Shown in pieces: positions 11,335 through 23,103 of a DNA stretch of 47,628 bases. The notes below the pieces were generated by a model. The model was not told the origin of the DNA. It was given only the letters and a program-made list of their open reading frames with translations, and searched no databases. How positions within the stretch are numbered: position 1 is the first letter of the stretch; the number at the start of each line of letters is the position of its first letter. Origin of the DNA: Girardia tigrina. Its lineage: Eukaryota; Platyhelminthes; Tricladida; Dugesiidae. The DNA lies in contig MQRK01224637.1 in assembly GCA_001938485.1 (NCBI GenBank), positions 10,413 to 58,040 of the forward strand. Direction: 5' to 3'. Position numbers and translations under genes: made by a program.

Positions 11335-13786
11335 ATAAAAAATATTATAATTTTTATCAATAAATGTTTTTTAGTTTTTTATTGTATTTTCCATTTATCG
11401 TAAAAAATATTAAAAAAATGTGCGTAAAATGGTAAAATTAGCGTAAAAATTGGTATTTTAACATAGATTATTGATTTGTTTTATAAAAAAATTTTAATGT
11501 AAATGTACACATTATTTTTCATTATTAAAAAAATATCTTGAAATAATTTTGAAAAAAACGTTTTCTTTGCACAGAGAAAAAAATGTTTTATTTAAATTTA
11601 ATGTCTCAAAAATTTTTAAAATAAATATTTTTTGATTTTGATTTTCCGAACAAATTTCGAAACAATTTATTTTCTTTTTCTTATAGTTTTGAAAACTGAA
11701 AAAAATTATATTCGTGTAAATAAAAAAATATATTTATTAGTATAAAAAAATTATTTCCTTGTTTTGCATTTTTCAGTTTGTCTAGTTTTTCCCTTCTAAG
11801 AAACGGTGCTAATTATAAAATTATTAATATTTAAATTTTGTTTGGGAATTTCTTCTAACGACAATCGTAAATAGTTTGGAGGATAAATATCTTTTATTTC
11901 TGTTGTTTGAAAATCTAAAAAATACGGATAATTTTCAAAAATCTGAAAATAAACCTCTTTCGTAAAGTATAAGAAAAAATTTTGTAACATTTATTCATTC
12001 AGTGAGAAGTAAAAAGATATGCATAAGTTACTTTTAATTTTCGAAAAGTAATTTATGTCAATTGCTAATAAAAATTAATATTCATTACTGGGACTAATTT
12101 TTAGAGTTTCTTTAAACGTTAATTGACTCAGAAAATAAATAATTTTGGTGAAAATTCCTCATGGCAAAGATTTAACCATATAAATTAGAAAAATCAGGTC
12201 TTCGAAAATGTTCTTATTAACTACAGGGGATATTAATGAAATATACTGTTGATTTTTTTGTAAAATATTTAAAAAAACCAAATGTATTTTGTGTGTTTTT
12301 CTTTGTAAATAGTTTTTTAATTGCATTATTTAAACTCTTTACTTTTTGGATTTCGACTGAAATTTGCTATTGAAAAAAGGAATGCAAATTTTAATAGTCA
12401 ATATTCTTAAAGTTTCATTTAACTCTGAAACATATTATGGAGACGTTTATTTTTTTCCAATTCGAATTTAAAATAATTAACGATCAGTCAATGTTTTCAA
12501 AAATGTTACTCGGTTTTGCGAAATATCGAAACTTTTATGCTTTTGATATAAAGGTCATTGATGAGTGATTAATTTTTTATTGTCATTTTGGTCCTTGTAA
12601 AGGCCTTACACCAAAAAAAAATAAGAGTAATTATATTTTTAATTTTTAGAATGGCCAAATGTTTGTTTGTTTATTTGATTTATGCTTTTTTTTGACGTTG
12701 TTTTTTTTTTATTTTTTTTTACCCTTTTGATTTGGGTGTGTCGTTTGTTTTTTTTTGATTTTTATTTTTTTATTGCTGGTTTTTTTTGAAATAGAAAGTT
12801 TTAAAACGTGATCAAGAGTATATACGAATTACACCACCTCAAAAAAATGAGAAATAATTGATTTCAAGTCACACACATGAAATTCACTTTTCAAATTTCG
12901 CTTATTTACACAACAATTTTTAATTTTAAAAGTAAAGCAGTAAAAAAATCCGACGGACCCGAAGATGTATAATTTCAAATGTTTCATCAACTTGTTAGTT
13001 GATGAATAAAATATTGAAATATTCTCATTTTCCATAGAAATATGGAATATTTGAAATTAAAAAGTCAATAAAAAGAAATCGATAAAAATTTATTAAAGAC
13101 AACTCATTAAAAACGCTCATCACAAATCCGTCCGAATTTGCCCAGAAGAATATTTGAAGATCTTGATTGAAACAAACTAGTATTACAAATTATCAAACTG
13201 ATCATTATCTATTGTACGGTTATTTATTTGTTTTTTTTAATTAATTGAATTTTATTGAGAAATAGTTTTGTAATTAAATTGTTTATAAAATATAGAATTT
13301 TTAATAGTAATAAGCGGCGATATTTATTTATTAGTAACATTTGGGTAACTATTTGTTAAAGCTCCCCCTTTGGCCTACATCTTTTATAGAATAAAGAGTG
13401 AGCTTTACAGTCATGTTTCACAATCCAAGATTCATCGGTTTATTTTCCACCAATTTATTTGCAGAATAATTTTCGACAACCGTCGGATTATATGTGCTCT
13501 TTGAGTAACTAACCAAGCGACAAGTTTTACCGACCGCTCTGTCACCCCAATACAACGCAAATCGCATTAAAAATTGTAATATCAGTTATCTATTTTAAAA
13601 TTTCAACCCGATTCAAATTATCGACGCATTTTAAACAAATTTGTAGGAGGCAAATCAAAATTCAAAATTTTCGCCAAGAGTTTCATTTATTGTTTAATTT
13701 ATTTAAACACGAAATCTAAATATAATCACTAGGGTCAGTTGAAAATCACGGTAAAAAATCGCGAAAACACGGTTATCTCTTCAAAA
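11335..13786. other. AT-rich stretch with poly(T) tracts, no confirmed gene
   Basis: At 12650-12800 the plus strand is dominated by T runs. A 64-codon minus frame at 11796-11990 opens with ATG and includes DIYPPNYLRLSLEEIPKQN, which looks protein-like, but I recognise no family. At 13340-13570 base composition becomes more mixed without an open frame. TAGGGTCAGTTG at 13731-13742, followed by ACGG-rich words, could be one end of the hAT element next to it; no matching inverted end was found beyond 15843. Confidence 0.35.
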
Positions 13787-15843
13787 TTAAAAAAAAACAC
13801 GGTACCGTGTTACACGGCGTAAATTAAAACATGGAAGAGTTTTCGTGTTATCTATAGCAAATCGAACACATTTTATTGATTTCATGTATTTCTTCTGGAA
13901 GTGATTGCAAGAGACTGAAGTATATCCAGTATGTACCTTTAATAAAATAGAAAAATATATACGTACAGTACTTAGAGAATGATACTTAGAGTTAGAATGA
14001 TACTTAGGCAAACATAGTTTGTATAGCCAAATTTCTGTCAGTAAATTGTTGACGCTGCGTTCAGCGTCCACAGAATTCACAGGCACACACAAGTAGCGAT
14101 AGGCTAACTGGGAGAGTTGTGGAAAACGATCGGCATAGATACACCAATAGGACAATGGGGATACGTCGGTGGCCACTTCATGCAAAGCAGCTGTGTAACC
14201 TGGCAGCTCTGAGAGTGCGATAACGTTGTCTTGGAGAGATGGAATAGCCTCCACAAACCCATCTAATGAAAGTGCTTTGGCCTGCTGAGGGTCAAAGAGG
14301 CGAACTGCTTTGAAGAAGACTAGGCCTTGCTGATGGAATGTTGGACCTCTCACACCAACGGGAGCAAGAGAGTAATACTGCTCCAAGCGACTAGCAGTGT
14401 CTTCAAAGGCTTATGCATGCTCATGGGGGATTGTGGGATCAAGTGACTTATGTAAAGCCCAAGTAAGTAGATCCATCACGCGATTGTAAGCTTTGTGAGC
14501 ATTCACCTGCCTGGTTTCAAACCACGTAAGCAAATCGATAACTGCTTTGGTGTAACTGCAATCGATAACTGCAATGAATTTGACATCACGAATGACATCT
14601 TTATTCTCGAAAAGTCTCGATAGTTCATCCAATGCGTTGGTAGGGTGTGAACTATCAACTTCAAATGTGATGAATTGAGGGTGAAAATTCACGTATTTGG
14701 CATGATGTTCGACTGTGGCAAACCAGCTTCCCCAGCGAGTAGTGACGGGAAGTGGTGGTAGTGCGATTTCACTTGCGCCAATCATCTGTTGTAAGAAGGT
14801 CTTGTAGGAATGTTTCCTGGCTGTACAATGGGAGAAAATCCTCTTGAAAGAAGCAACGAGTCTGTCCACTTTGGGGAAATTCTTGCGCCACGTTTCACCA
14901 ACAAGATTTCTTATGTGGACATTGCAAGTAATATGCACACAATTGGGCAGTAGACCTTATAGATTCCCATATGCTTTGGTCATATAAGAAGCATTGTCAG
15001 TCACAAAAGAACACACATTGTTGAACTCCACGCCGTATTTATTCAAACACTGAATCTTGGCCTGGGAAACTGTTGTTGCATTTACCACTTCCAGGTAGAC
15101 AATATCAACACACAACGCCTCCAATGCAGATTTTTCCAAAGAGGGCATTGAATTTGTAGATGAAATTTGGGGAATGAAGAGGATATGAAGAATGTAACGA
15201 TCCTGGGAATCACTGGCTTCACCTGTCACAATGCTAATTGAGGGAGCAAAGGACACTTTAGCACGTAGTTTCTCAAGGAGCACTTCCAGCACCTTCGGTA
15301 GGTAGTCATGGCGCAACACTGTGGCAGTGGGTAGTAGTCCCACGTTTCTAACGTTAGCCTGCAAGTCAATAAAGAGTTTAAAGTGAGAAAAGTCTTACGA
15401 ATGGATCTAGGGATGATCTCTCTTCTTACCTGTAAGTATCCAAGCAGTTTTGGATGATCGAGTTTGTTCAGAGGGATATCTGAAAGCGTGAAAGCTTCCA
15501 CTAACTCAAAAATGTCAACATTGAGAGAATCTCGAACTTCTGTTTGTCTGTTGAAAGCCGAAACAATAGTGCACTGCCTTTTCAAAGGTAAATCTACATG
15601 TTCCTCTGCTACCATTCTCTTTTTGGAGTGCAGCGGAGTTTCCAAATGTCGATCGATGGTTCCCTTGCGAGTGTGATCCAAGGTAACATTGCAGGCAGTG
15701 CAAAACAATTTATCTCCATCTGCATGTAAAGTTCCTGGAGGGTACAGCTTAGCGCGATCAATCCAGCTGATATTCACAGCTTTTTTAGACGGTTTCGATA
15801 AATTGTTGTTGAATTTCAATCTCTTTCTGTCGGAATTTTTCAA
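13787..15843 (-). pseudogene. hAT transposase gene, CGGBP1-like BED finger, one intron, nearly whole
   Basis: The element cut and pasted itself using an RNase-H-fold transposase. Exon 1 (15843-15430) has a zinc finger with FCTACN, then DRHLETPLH (C-x2-C...H-x5-H), very like human CGGBP1, itself derived from a hAT finger. A 71-base intron (15429-15359; donor CAG|GTAAGA, acceptor CTTGCAG) joins in phase 0 to exon 2, which carries VTDNASYM (the catalytic region), NCVHITCNVHIRNL, TTRWGSW (the conserved R-W), and FPQLSQLAYRYLCVP followed by NSVDAERSVNN, the C-terminal hAT dimerisation block. Exon 2 stays in one frame but has two in-frame TAA codons at 14957-14959 and 14411-14413. The reading opens with TTG after an upstream TGA, so the start codon is lost or lies elsewhere. 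G+C is clearly higher than around it. With so few breaks it is young. TIRs were not found. Confidence 0.85.
15359..15429 (-). other. Spliceosomal intron inside the hAT transposase
   Basis: Seventy-one bases begin GTAAGAAGAG and end TTGACTTGCAG on the minus strand. Removing them joins LLGYLQ to ANVRNVG in frame; leaving them in shifts the frame. Donor and acceptor both match metazoan consensus. Confidence 0.8.
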
Positions 15844-15924
15844 TCATTTTTCAACAAAAATTGATTATTGTCCAAAACAATTCATATTATATATTTTTTT
15901 GAGATAACTCTTACAAAATACAAA

Positions 15925-16507
15925 AAAAATTAAATTATTTTTAATGGAATTTAATTCAAATTGTTCATTATGGTTAATTAAAATATTTTGATCTTTGAAA
16001 GCTTTGCTAAATTTTCGTTGACCAGAAAAGCATTGATTGAAACAGGCTGTGCAGTCAGATAATCTGGCCTCGTAGAAATCATTCTCATTTACTGTTCGTT
16101 GAGGTTGAAATTTCTAATTATCCATCAAAATCTTTTTCGAACTCTCCAAACTATCAAGTTCCTATTTCTGATTAGATAAAATTTGAATCGGTCTTATTCC
16201 TTTTTAACGGGAAATAATTTAATTCAGGCTCGAAAAAATCTTCATTTAAAAACAATTGTTTCAATGGATATTTTTCAAGTTCGTTATTTGGAGGATTATG
16301 TTTTTAATTATTAATCAAACGGGGATGCATAGACAAATTCGCTATAGTAGTGTTTTTGAACATGTAATAGTTACGTTTATTATCGAATAATTCATATAAT
16401 TCTTTTTCGGTAATATAATTCATAGGGTTTTGTGTCTCGACCGAGTGATCTTTAAAATTGAAGTCCAATAAACACAAGATTAACGGCATTCTAATATTTA
16501 AAGTCAT
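15925..16507 (-). pseudogene. Unidentified decayed coding stretch
   Basis: A frame from ATG 16507 to TAA at 16304-16306 encodes 67 residues including DHSVETQNPMNYITEKELY and NTTIANLSMHPRLINN. Straight after the stop the same frame runs on for about 43 more codons (HNPPNNELEKYPLKQLF, NEDFFEPELNYFPLKRN) before a second stop. Then another frame continues with ELDSLESSKKILMDN, a stop, and KFQPQRTVNENDFY, LSDCTACFNQCFSGQRKF. Amino-acid make-up throughout is protein-like and unlike random AT-rich translation, and the pieces follow one another on one strand, so I read this as one decayed gene with at least three breaks, or as exons with introns I cannot place. I do not recognise the family. It directly precedes the hAT gene on the same strand but has no hAT motif. 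Confidence 0.45.
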
Positions 16508-17148
16508 TTAAGAAATTTGATTCATACAAAAGTCGCATGATAAATTAATCAATATTCAAACATATCCCTTCAACACGGGACCAAAAGTATATCCAATAAT
16601 AATAATATTAGTCAACAATGAAATTTACAAGGCAGTATCATCACAAAGTCGTTCTATTTTAACATTTCCGCTTTAATGAGTATATCATGTCGAAGACTCG
16701 TCAGTGAAAATGTAAAGGACCGTGTTTCTAGACTTCATGCATTTAGATAGGAATTCGCATTTATGTTCTTATTTTGAAAATGAATTGTTGTTTTGTTTCT
16801 AGAAACAAGTGAGAATCGCGCTTTCTTTGCATTCTAATATATGTAGTGTCATCTATTAGACTTTTTAAAAACTATTACTATGTATAAAATTTAAATTGGG
16901 TAAAAGAGATAACTGTATTTTAATTTTTCAAATATGTTGCCATATGGCAAAAATGGGCTGGCAAGGGTTAATGAAAATCGAATCGACAATTATTATAAAT
17001 AGACCAGCTGAAAATCATTGGAATTGTTTAAACAATGATATTTTATCTATTTTTTGTTGATTATTTTATTATTAAATAATTGAATGTAAATGGTTTAAAA
17101 AATTATGTTGATTTTAAAATAAAAAAAAAATTGTAAAAAGAAATCAGT
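16508..17148. other. No gene recognised
   Basis: AT-rich intron sequence with scattered mixed-composition words (16560-16860). I see no repeat ends, open frame or motif. Confidence 0.4.
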
Positions 17149-17382
17149 TTGCATTGTTCTCGGCCGGGTCCACCGACATTTCTCAGATTTGAAGAAGAGA
17201 AAAAGATGGTCGTACGAGCGGCAAGCAAAATGACGATGAATGTTGATCGAATGGGTCAGATTCTTTTTCATTCTCCCTTCCCTCGTCCCAGAGTCTTCAC
17301 ATCCCCATCACCAAAGCATTATGATCGCGACCACTCTGCGCCTACTCTCGTACCAACATACACTATGAATAGGGAAAGATGA
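17149..17382 (+). other. Orphan higher-GC open frame, 77 codons
   Basis: About 230 bases near 48% G+C sit in DNA near 25%. The plus frame ends TGA at 17380-17382 and reads HCSRPGPPTFLRFEEEKK, MVVRAASKMTMNVDRMGQ, FHSPFPRPRVFTSPSPKHY and TMNRER. It opens with TTG just after AAATCAG, which could be a splice acceptor. I recognise no domain; it is arginine- and proline-rich. Neither other plus frame nor any minus frame stays open as long. It could be an exon of a gene nested in the GTPase intron, or a decayed transposon piece. Confidence 0.3.
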
Positions 17383-19254
17383 GTGCTGACGTTTTTAGAT
17401 AACTTATAACCGATTTAGGCATATCGATAAGAATATTATTAAAATTCGTACCGCAGGATTTTCAGTGGTGATTCGGATGGACGTACGTGAAAAATGGTAC
17501 ATTCCTATAAATCTTGGTATCCATTATCCTCCAGATTCCTAATCAAATCAAACGTTCTCTTAATTATTCAGACAAATCTTGATGTATTGTAGAAAATAAG
17601 TTTTTATAGCAAGTTTATGTTTAATCATAAATAGTATTCCCTTGAAAATACTATCAATATTGCAAGTTTCTAATTAATAATTTAATATTTTTTTGCAGAA
17701 AATATAAAATATTCATCAATTAATCTTAAGTTTTTTCGCGTTTATATCGATTATCTTTTGTCGAGGTTAATGAGTTTATTAATTTAATTATAGAAATTCT
17801 AAGAAATCAGAACAAAAAGACCGATTGAAGGATCAGAATTAAATTTAAAATATTTTAAACGGTTAAAAAAATAAAAAATAATTTTCAAAATTCTGAAAAA
17901 TTTAAATGCAACTTTTAAAAATATAAATAAATTTTTTATATCAATGAGAAAGCAAAATGAAGTGGTTAATGAGGAATGAATCAATCGCCAATTTGATTAA
18001 ATAAACCATAAATTTGGATAAAATTTACAAATGACTCTCAAATTATTCTAATTTTATTTGAGACTCATTTGATTAAATTTTAAAAGATACGAAAGTAATT
18101 AATGAGACAAACGAAAAATATAAATAAAAAATATTTTGTTCAAAATAAATTTTTTTAAAAATATTAATAATTAAAAAAAATTTATTTCAGTTAATATTGA
18201 ATAATATTATTGTTTTTAAATATTATTTTGTAAGGTACTTTTAATAAAAAATTGAAAGTATTTTATACTAATAATTTAATTAAATAAATAATGACTCAAA
18301 ATCTCGAGAATTGTCAATAACTAACTGACTTGTCTAAGAAATATCGGGGAGAAAACCTAAGGGAAACGGATAGACCTTTATAAGGCTCCTTCCTAATTGA
18401 CTGTGAACGAATAGTTGAAGATATCTGATGACAAATACACATTCGAATTGAATATTTTATAAAAACCGAACATGTTCACCATAAATAAATTTTGATGGAG
18501 GGATTTATAAAACAGATAACATTTGGGGAAGGGCTCTTATTTTTAGAGAAAGTAAAGGAGATAGAAATGAGAAGAGCTCAAAAATAAATACTAGATTAAA
18601 TTGAAATGATTTATTTTTCCTCTTTACAAAATGTTATTGTACACAACAAAACTACTAATTATTTTGTTCATTGAAGTGTTAGTTTCTGAAATCAAACAGA
18701 TTATCAGAAAGTATATTTGATAAATTTACGGCGTATTTCAGTCATGAAATCGCGAGTCCATTCTTGTCCACAACTGTACATTTTAATCCTTTATCAAAAT
18801 ACTCCCATTACAATATATTTTAGCAAACTTTTTTCGAAATCTCTAAAAATTCGTTGAATATCTAAAACATTTATAACATAGAACATTGTGAATGTGAATT
18901 CGATATTAAGGATAAGAAATTAAGTAAATGTTTTTTTTTGGAAAATATTTGGTTTATGCATAAGTTCTTGTTGTTTTATTTGCTGCAATGAAAACAAAAC
19001 AGCTTCATAGTTTTTGTTTGATGGAACCTTTTATTGATCATTTTTATTATTTCTATTTAAATTATTTCAGTCTCACCTTAACTTTCATTGCCAAGTAGAT
19101 AAAAATGAATATTTTAGGCACCCCCTTTGCCATTTTAATCAACATTTAAACGCAACACGAAACGCCAGCATTATTTGTTACGTTAGTGGAGAAAAGAGAG
19201 CTTGTGATCCCAAAATTGTTTTTGAAATTTAAAAAGGAACATTTTTTTATTTTA
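17383..19254. other. No gene recognised
   Basis: AT-rich DNA with mixed patches at 17400-17560, 18300-18570 and 19080-19240. The patch at 18325-18430 reads TDLSKKYRGENLRETDRPL on the plus strand before a stop, too short to assign. Confidence 0.35.
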
Positions 19255-20045
19255 AACAATGCACCTTAGTCATGCCGATTTTGATGAAAACTACTTTGAC
19301 CAACTGATTCATGATGATCAGTACCAATCGACGTTAGGACAGGCCATATATAGTGATAATACAGTTGTTTCTTGAAATCTCGAAAAAATGGAAAAGTCAA
19401 AATCTCGGAAAAGGGTACTTTACTTTCTAAAAGAAAGTCACAAACCAGTGGGGATTTATTCGCGAGTCAACAATGTGCTGTGTAACATCATAAATTTTTT
19501 CTTTTTCAAATTGTTACTTGTAACAAAAAATGGTGACAATAAGCAAATTTGAAAAAAGAAAGCTCCGGTTAGTCATCAAAGGCAACCATAACCACATCCT
19601 AAACATTAAGGAAATCAATCCAAATTTTTTTCTGTGTTTGCTTGGACCCAAATGATGTTATTCATTACTAAATTCTACCAAGAAACCGAACGGTCCTTGC
19701 TGAAATTTATTGTGAACAACTCAAGTGTGTAAATATAGCGATTAAAGTGACGAGGACTAATAAGAAGCAAATAATTTAACAGAATTGCAATGCTCGATCT
19801 CATGTCGCAAGAATGACAAAGTTGGCTATTGATGAGCTTGATTGGAAAGATCTTTCCATGTCCAATATATCCCCGATTTAACACCAAAGATTATCATCTT
19901 TAGTGCTCCATGTCGAACCATCTTTCTGGTCATATATTTTAACACTCAGCAATAACAACGAGAATTTTTCTACCAAAAAATGTGGAATTTCCAAACTACC
20001 AAAACGATGGAAAGCAATGATGGATTGTGGTGAAGAATGGTCCAA
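19255..20045 (+). pseudogene. Strongly decayed mariner transposase
   Basis: Parts in order on the plus strand: ADFDENYFDQLIHDDQYQS then NTVVS, matching the mariner second helix-turn-helix (DFDEDHLKxLIExxP...TTV); KKKAPVSHQRQP around 19555; VCLDPNDVIHY and LPRNRTVLAEIYCEQL, matching VWWDWKGVVYYELL...YCQQL; then NARSHVARMT, DELDWKDL and ISPDLTPKDYHL. The second catalytic D of QDNARPH has been replaced (QNCNARSH), while the third (SPDL) remains. Reading changes frame and meets many stops, so it is old, clearly older than the mariner at 21236-22662 and from a different lineage. TIRs were not recognised; the right end runs into the inverted-repeat element that starts at 20048. Confidence 0.7.
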
Positions 20046-20047
20046 GC

Positions 20048-20623
20048 CAATTGGTCGGGACACAATTTGTTGGCGACAATTGGTTGAGGTGACAATTACT
20101 CATGAATTTATGATTGGAAGACAATTATAATGAATAAGGACAAAAAAATTTATTAATGTAATTATTTTATTTAAAAATTAATTATTAAATAGAATTTATT
20201 AATTTTTATTATTAATTTTTAATTAACTTGTTAAATATATATTTATATATATGGAATCAAAAAAAATTTATACAATTCGGCGATCATATATCTTGCTGAT
20301 CAGTTATCGACCATAATAAATTGTCATTTTGAATAAATTATCTATCCTATATCCCCCTACTATTTGTCGCACCTACCAAAACGGTTATAGATTTTTTTAG
20401 AAAAAAAAGATTGCTTAAATGTTACAGCAACTAAATAAATAATTAAATATAATTATTTCCACAATTAGTCTTCTTTTTTTATTATGGTACATACGTTTTT
20501 ATGGAAACTCATTTGAGATTCTATGTATTGTCAGAAGAAAATAATCTTTTTGTACGCTCCGAAGATCATATATCTTGCAAAAAAAATTAAAAAATCCCCG
20601 ACAAATTGTATCCCGACCAATTG
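20048..20623. mobile_element. Inverted-repeat element (MITE-like), 576 bp
   Basis: The left end reads CAATTGGTCGGGACACAATT and the right end, read on the minus strand, CAATTGGTCGGGATACAATT; the match extends to about 27 bases with two mismatches. No coding region lies inside. GATCATATATCTTGC occurs twice within, near 20283 and 20566, and there are AT-rich runs. No clear target duplication flanks the ends (AGC at left, ACG at right), and no TA pair is present, so the family is open. It abuts the decayed mariner. Confidence 0.6.
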
Positions 20624-21233
20624 ACGTGTTCCCGGTGGAGAATACCTCATCGATTGAAATTTAATTTTTTAAGATAAATTTGATATATTTATCTGCTGAA
20701 AATAATTCTAATAAATTCATTTTATTATCTAAAATTTTTTACATGCTTTTCATTCGTGATCAGTAAAGCTTTATAATAATTGTAAAAAGACTCGCACGAA
20801 CCTATACACCAATGCAAAATAATTCTAAGATATATTTCGATTTTTTCTTACCTCATAATGAGCAATTATAAATATACAAAAATTATTAAAACAAATTCCT
20901 GAGAAATAATTTTCTTTTACTTATTAAAAATTTATATCTTTTAATTCAGATGGAGAAGAATCGTATTTTATAAAATTTTACACTAAAAATATTTTAAGCA
21001 AACAGAATAAGACACCTAAAACTTGGAAAATATTAATTTAATAAGCTCAGTTTAAGAGGTCAAACCCTCATTAAAGAACTCTCTTTGATAAATATTTATC
21101 GTAAAGATGAAGATTAAAAGGATTAGACTTGTTTGGAATGCATCTAGAATTAGGAGAAAAAAGCTATAGATAATTATATTTTCTGCGGCATGACAAGATT
21201 CCAATTTCAGAAAATTTGGTTGTTGACGACATA
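20624..21233. other. No gene recognised
   Basis: AT-rich intron sequence between two transposons. An 81-codon minus frame at 21052-21297 overlaps the mariner end and has no recognisable content. Confidence 0.4.
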
Positions 21234-21235
21234 TA

Positions 21236-22662
21236 TTAGGTGTATAACTTAGTTTTTTGGATTTTCTAAGAGATGATGTAACCTTTGTAATAAGCATTAT
21301 TTTACAGTCGTACGTACAGATTTTTAAAGTGCTGAAATCGAGGCATTAAAATTAAGTAGGTCATTGACCTTAAATGCGTCATAAACATATTTTTAATCAC
21401 GTTTTAGCATGACAACTTTCATATCAACAAAACAGCATTTGTGGGAAGCACTACCGTTTTACTTTAATCAAAAGAAAAAAGCTGCAGACAGTTTTCGGCT
21501 TCTTGAAGAAACTTATGGTCAACATGCACCAACTTAACAGACTTGCGAGAACTGGTATAAACGTTTCAAAAGTGGAGATTTCAACGAAAGTAACAAAGAG
21601 CGTTCCGGTCAACCAAAAAGATTCCAAGATGAAGATTTGGAATCATTACTGAAGTTAGATTCTACTCAAACAGAGAAAGAGCTTGCAAAACAGTTAAATG
21701 TTACTCAAGCAGCCATAAGTAAACGTCTACATGCTATGAAAATGATTCAAAAAGAAGGAAAATGGATACCACGTGNNNNNNNNNNNNNNNNNNNNNNNNN
21801 NNNNNNNNNNNNNNNNNNNNNNNNNNNNNNNNNNNNNNNNNNNNNNNNNNNNNNNNNNNNNNNNNNNNNNNNNNNNNNNNNNNNNNNNNNNNNNNNNNNN
21901 NNNNNNNNNNNNNNNNNNNNNNNNNNNNNNNNNNNNNNNNNNNNNNNNNNNNNNNNNNNNNNNNNNNNNNNNNNNNNNNNNNNNNNNNNNNNNNNNNNNN
22001 NNNNNNNNNNNNNNNNNNNNNNNNNNNNNNNNNNNNNNNNNNNNNNNNNNNNNNNNNNNNNNNNNNNNNNNNNNNNNNNNNNNNNNNNNNNNNNNNNNNN
22101 NNCATTCATGGAAGCAAGGTTATGTTGTGCATTTGGTGGGATCAGAAAGGTGTACTGTACTATGAGCTGCTGAATTTGAATGAAACTGTTAATGCAGAAC
22201 GTTACCAACAACAGTTAATGAGATTGAATGATGCATTGAAGGAAAAATGTCCTATTCCAGCCAACAAACAGCGCACAGTGATTTTGCTCCATGACAACGC
22301 TCGGCCACATGTCGCTAAACAAGTAGAAAACACGTTGGAAGCACTTAAATGGGAAATTCTACTGCATGCTGCCTATTCACTAGATTGTGCCCCATCAGAT
22401 TATCATCTGTTCCGATCAATGCAAAGCGCTCTTCGGAACCAGCACTTTAGAAACCAAGAACATATAAAAAAATGACTGGAACAATGGATCGCATCAAAAG
22501 ACCAAAACTTTTTTTTCGATGGAATTCATAATTTGCCTGAAAGATGGTCGAAAGTCATAATTAACGATGGAAAATATTTTGATTAGAATAAAACTTATTA
22601 TGTCATCTAAATAAACTTGTCTGTTCTGCAAAAAAATCCAAAAAACTATGTCATACACCTAA
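21236..22662 (+). mobile_element. Mariner element with both TIRs, interrupted by an assembly gap
   Basis: Left TIR TTAGGTGTATAACTTAGTTT and right TIR (minus strand) TTAGGTGTATGACATAGTTT agree over about 30 bases with few mismatches; each end abuts TA (21234-21235 and 22663-22664), the mariner target duplication. The transposase frame runs from ATG 21409 to TAG 22584-22586. Before the gap it shows NWYKRFKSGDF and TQAAISKRLHAM, the DNA-binding half; after it MLCIWWDQKGVLYYELL, LLHDNARPHVA (second D), HAAYSLDCAPSDYHLF (third D of D,D34D) and LPERWSKVIINDGKYFD. The first catalytic D falls in the gap. Breaks seen are TAA at 21535-21537 and TGA at 22473-22475, the latter where the family has Trp. 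The sequence resembles the Mos1 lineage. It cannot make a full protein as read, but is young compared with the other mariner. Confidence 0.92.
21776..22102. other. Assembly gap (327 N) inside the mariner element
   Basis: A run of 327 undetermined bases. Judged against Mos1, the missing transposase part should be about 200-220 bases, and the frames on the two sides do not agree if 327 is taken literally. The stated length is therefore probably an estimate, or extra sequence is inserted. Confidence 0.95.
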
Positions 22663-22664
22663 TA

Positions 22665-23103
22665 ACTTTATGACATTTAGTCATTCATTTTTCAGTCTTA
22701 TTTTCAAGGAAAAAGATTTTTTTGTCAGAAATATATTTGAAAGATTTAAACAAAATATTTACTAATAAGGATGTTGTTCTTAATGAAATAGTTTAATTAA
22801 AAATATTTTATTATTATAATTCTTTTGTAAAAAAATTAGTTTAGACACCAAAAATACGTTTTAGGTCAAATTTTTATATTTCATTTTTTGTGTTTGTTTT
22901 ACTGCATCAATTGCGGTTTTTATTTGTGTTAATTATGAGTAATAAATGAAATTCTTTGAAATTGGTTATTTGTGAATTATCAATTCGAATTTAAAACTAT
23001 TTCTGAATGTCAGTCAATATAAATTGTAATATATTTGAAATCGATATTAATACAGAAAAATGGATTTTTATTAAAACAATCTGATTAACAAAATAATAAA
23101 TGA
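22665..23103. other. No gene recognised
   Basis: AT-rich intron sequence to the right of the mariner element; no open frame, repeat end or motif seen. Confidence 0.45.

Noticed and set aside
13731-13830. TIR of the hAT transposase element at TAGGGTCAGTTG
   Set aside because: No matching inverted end was found beyond 15843, and no duplication flanks it.
15464-15907. Plus-strand frames opposite the hAT transposase
   Set aside because: They are antisense shadows of hAT exon 1, whose zinc finger and splice sites fix the coding strand as minus.
19675-20130. Open frames on both strands around the decayed mariner
   Set aside because: The mariner motifs (NARSHVARMT, SPDLTPKDYHL) are in other plus frames; these are shadows or run into the inverted-repeat element.
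21734-22475. Long open frames on both strands across the N run
   Set aside because: They are open only because N is translated as X. Only the plus-strand mariner parts outside the gap are real.
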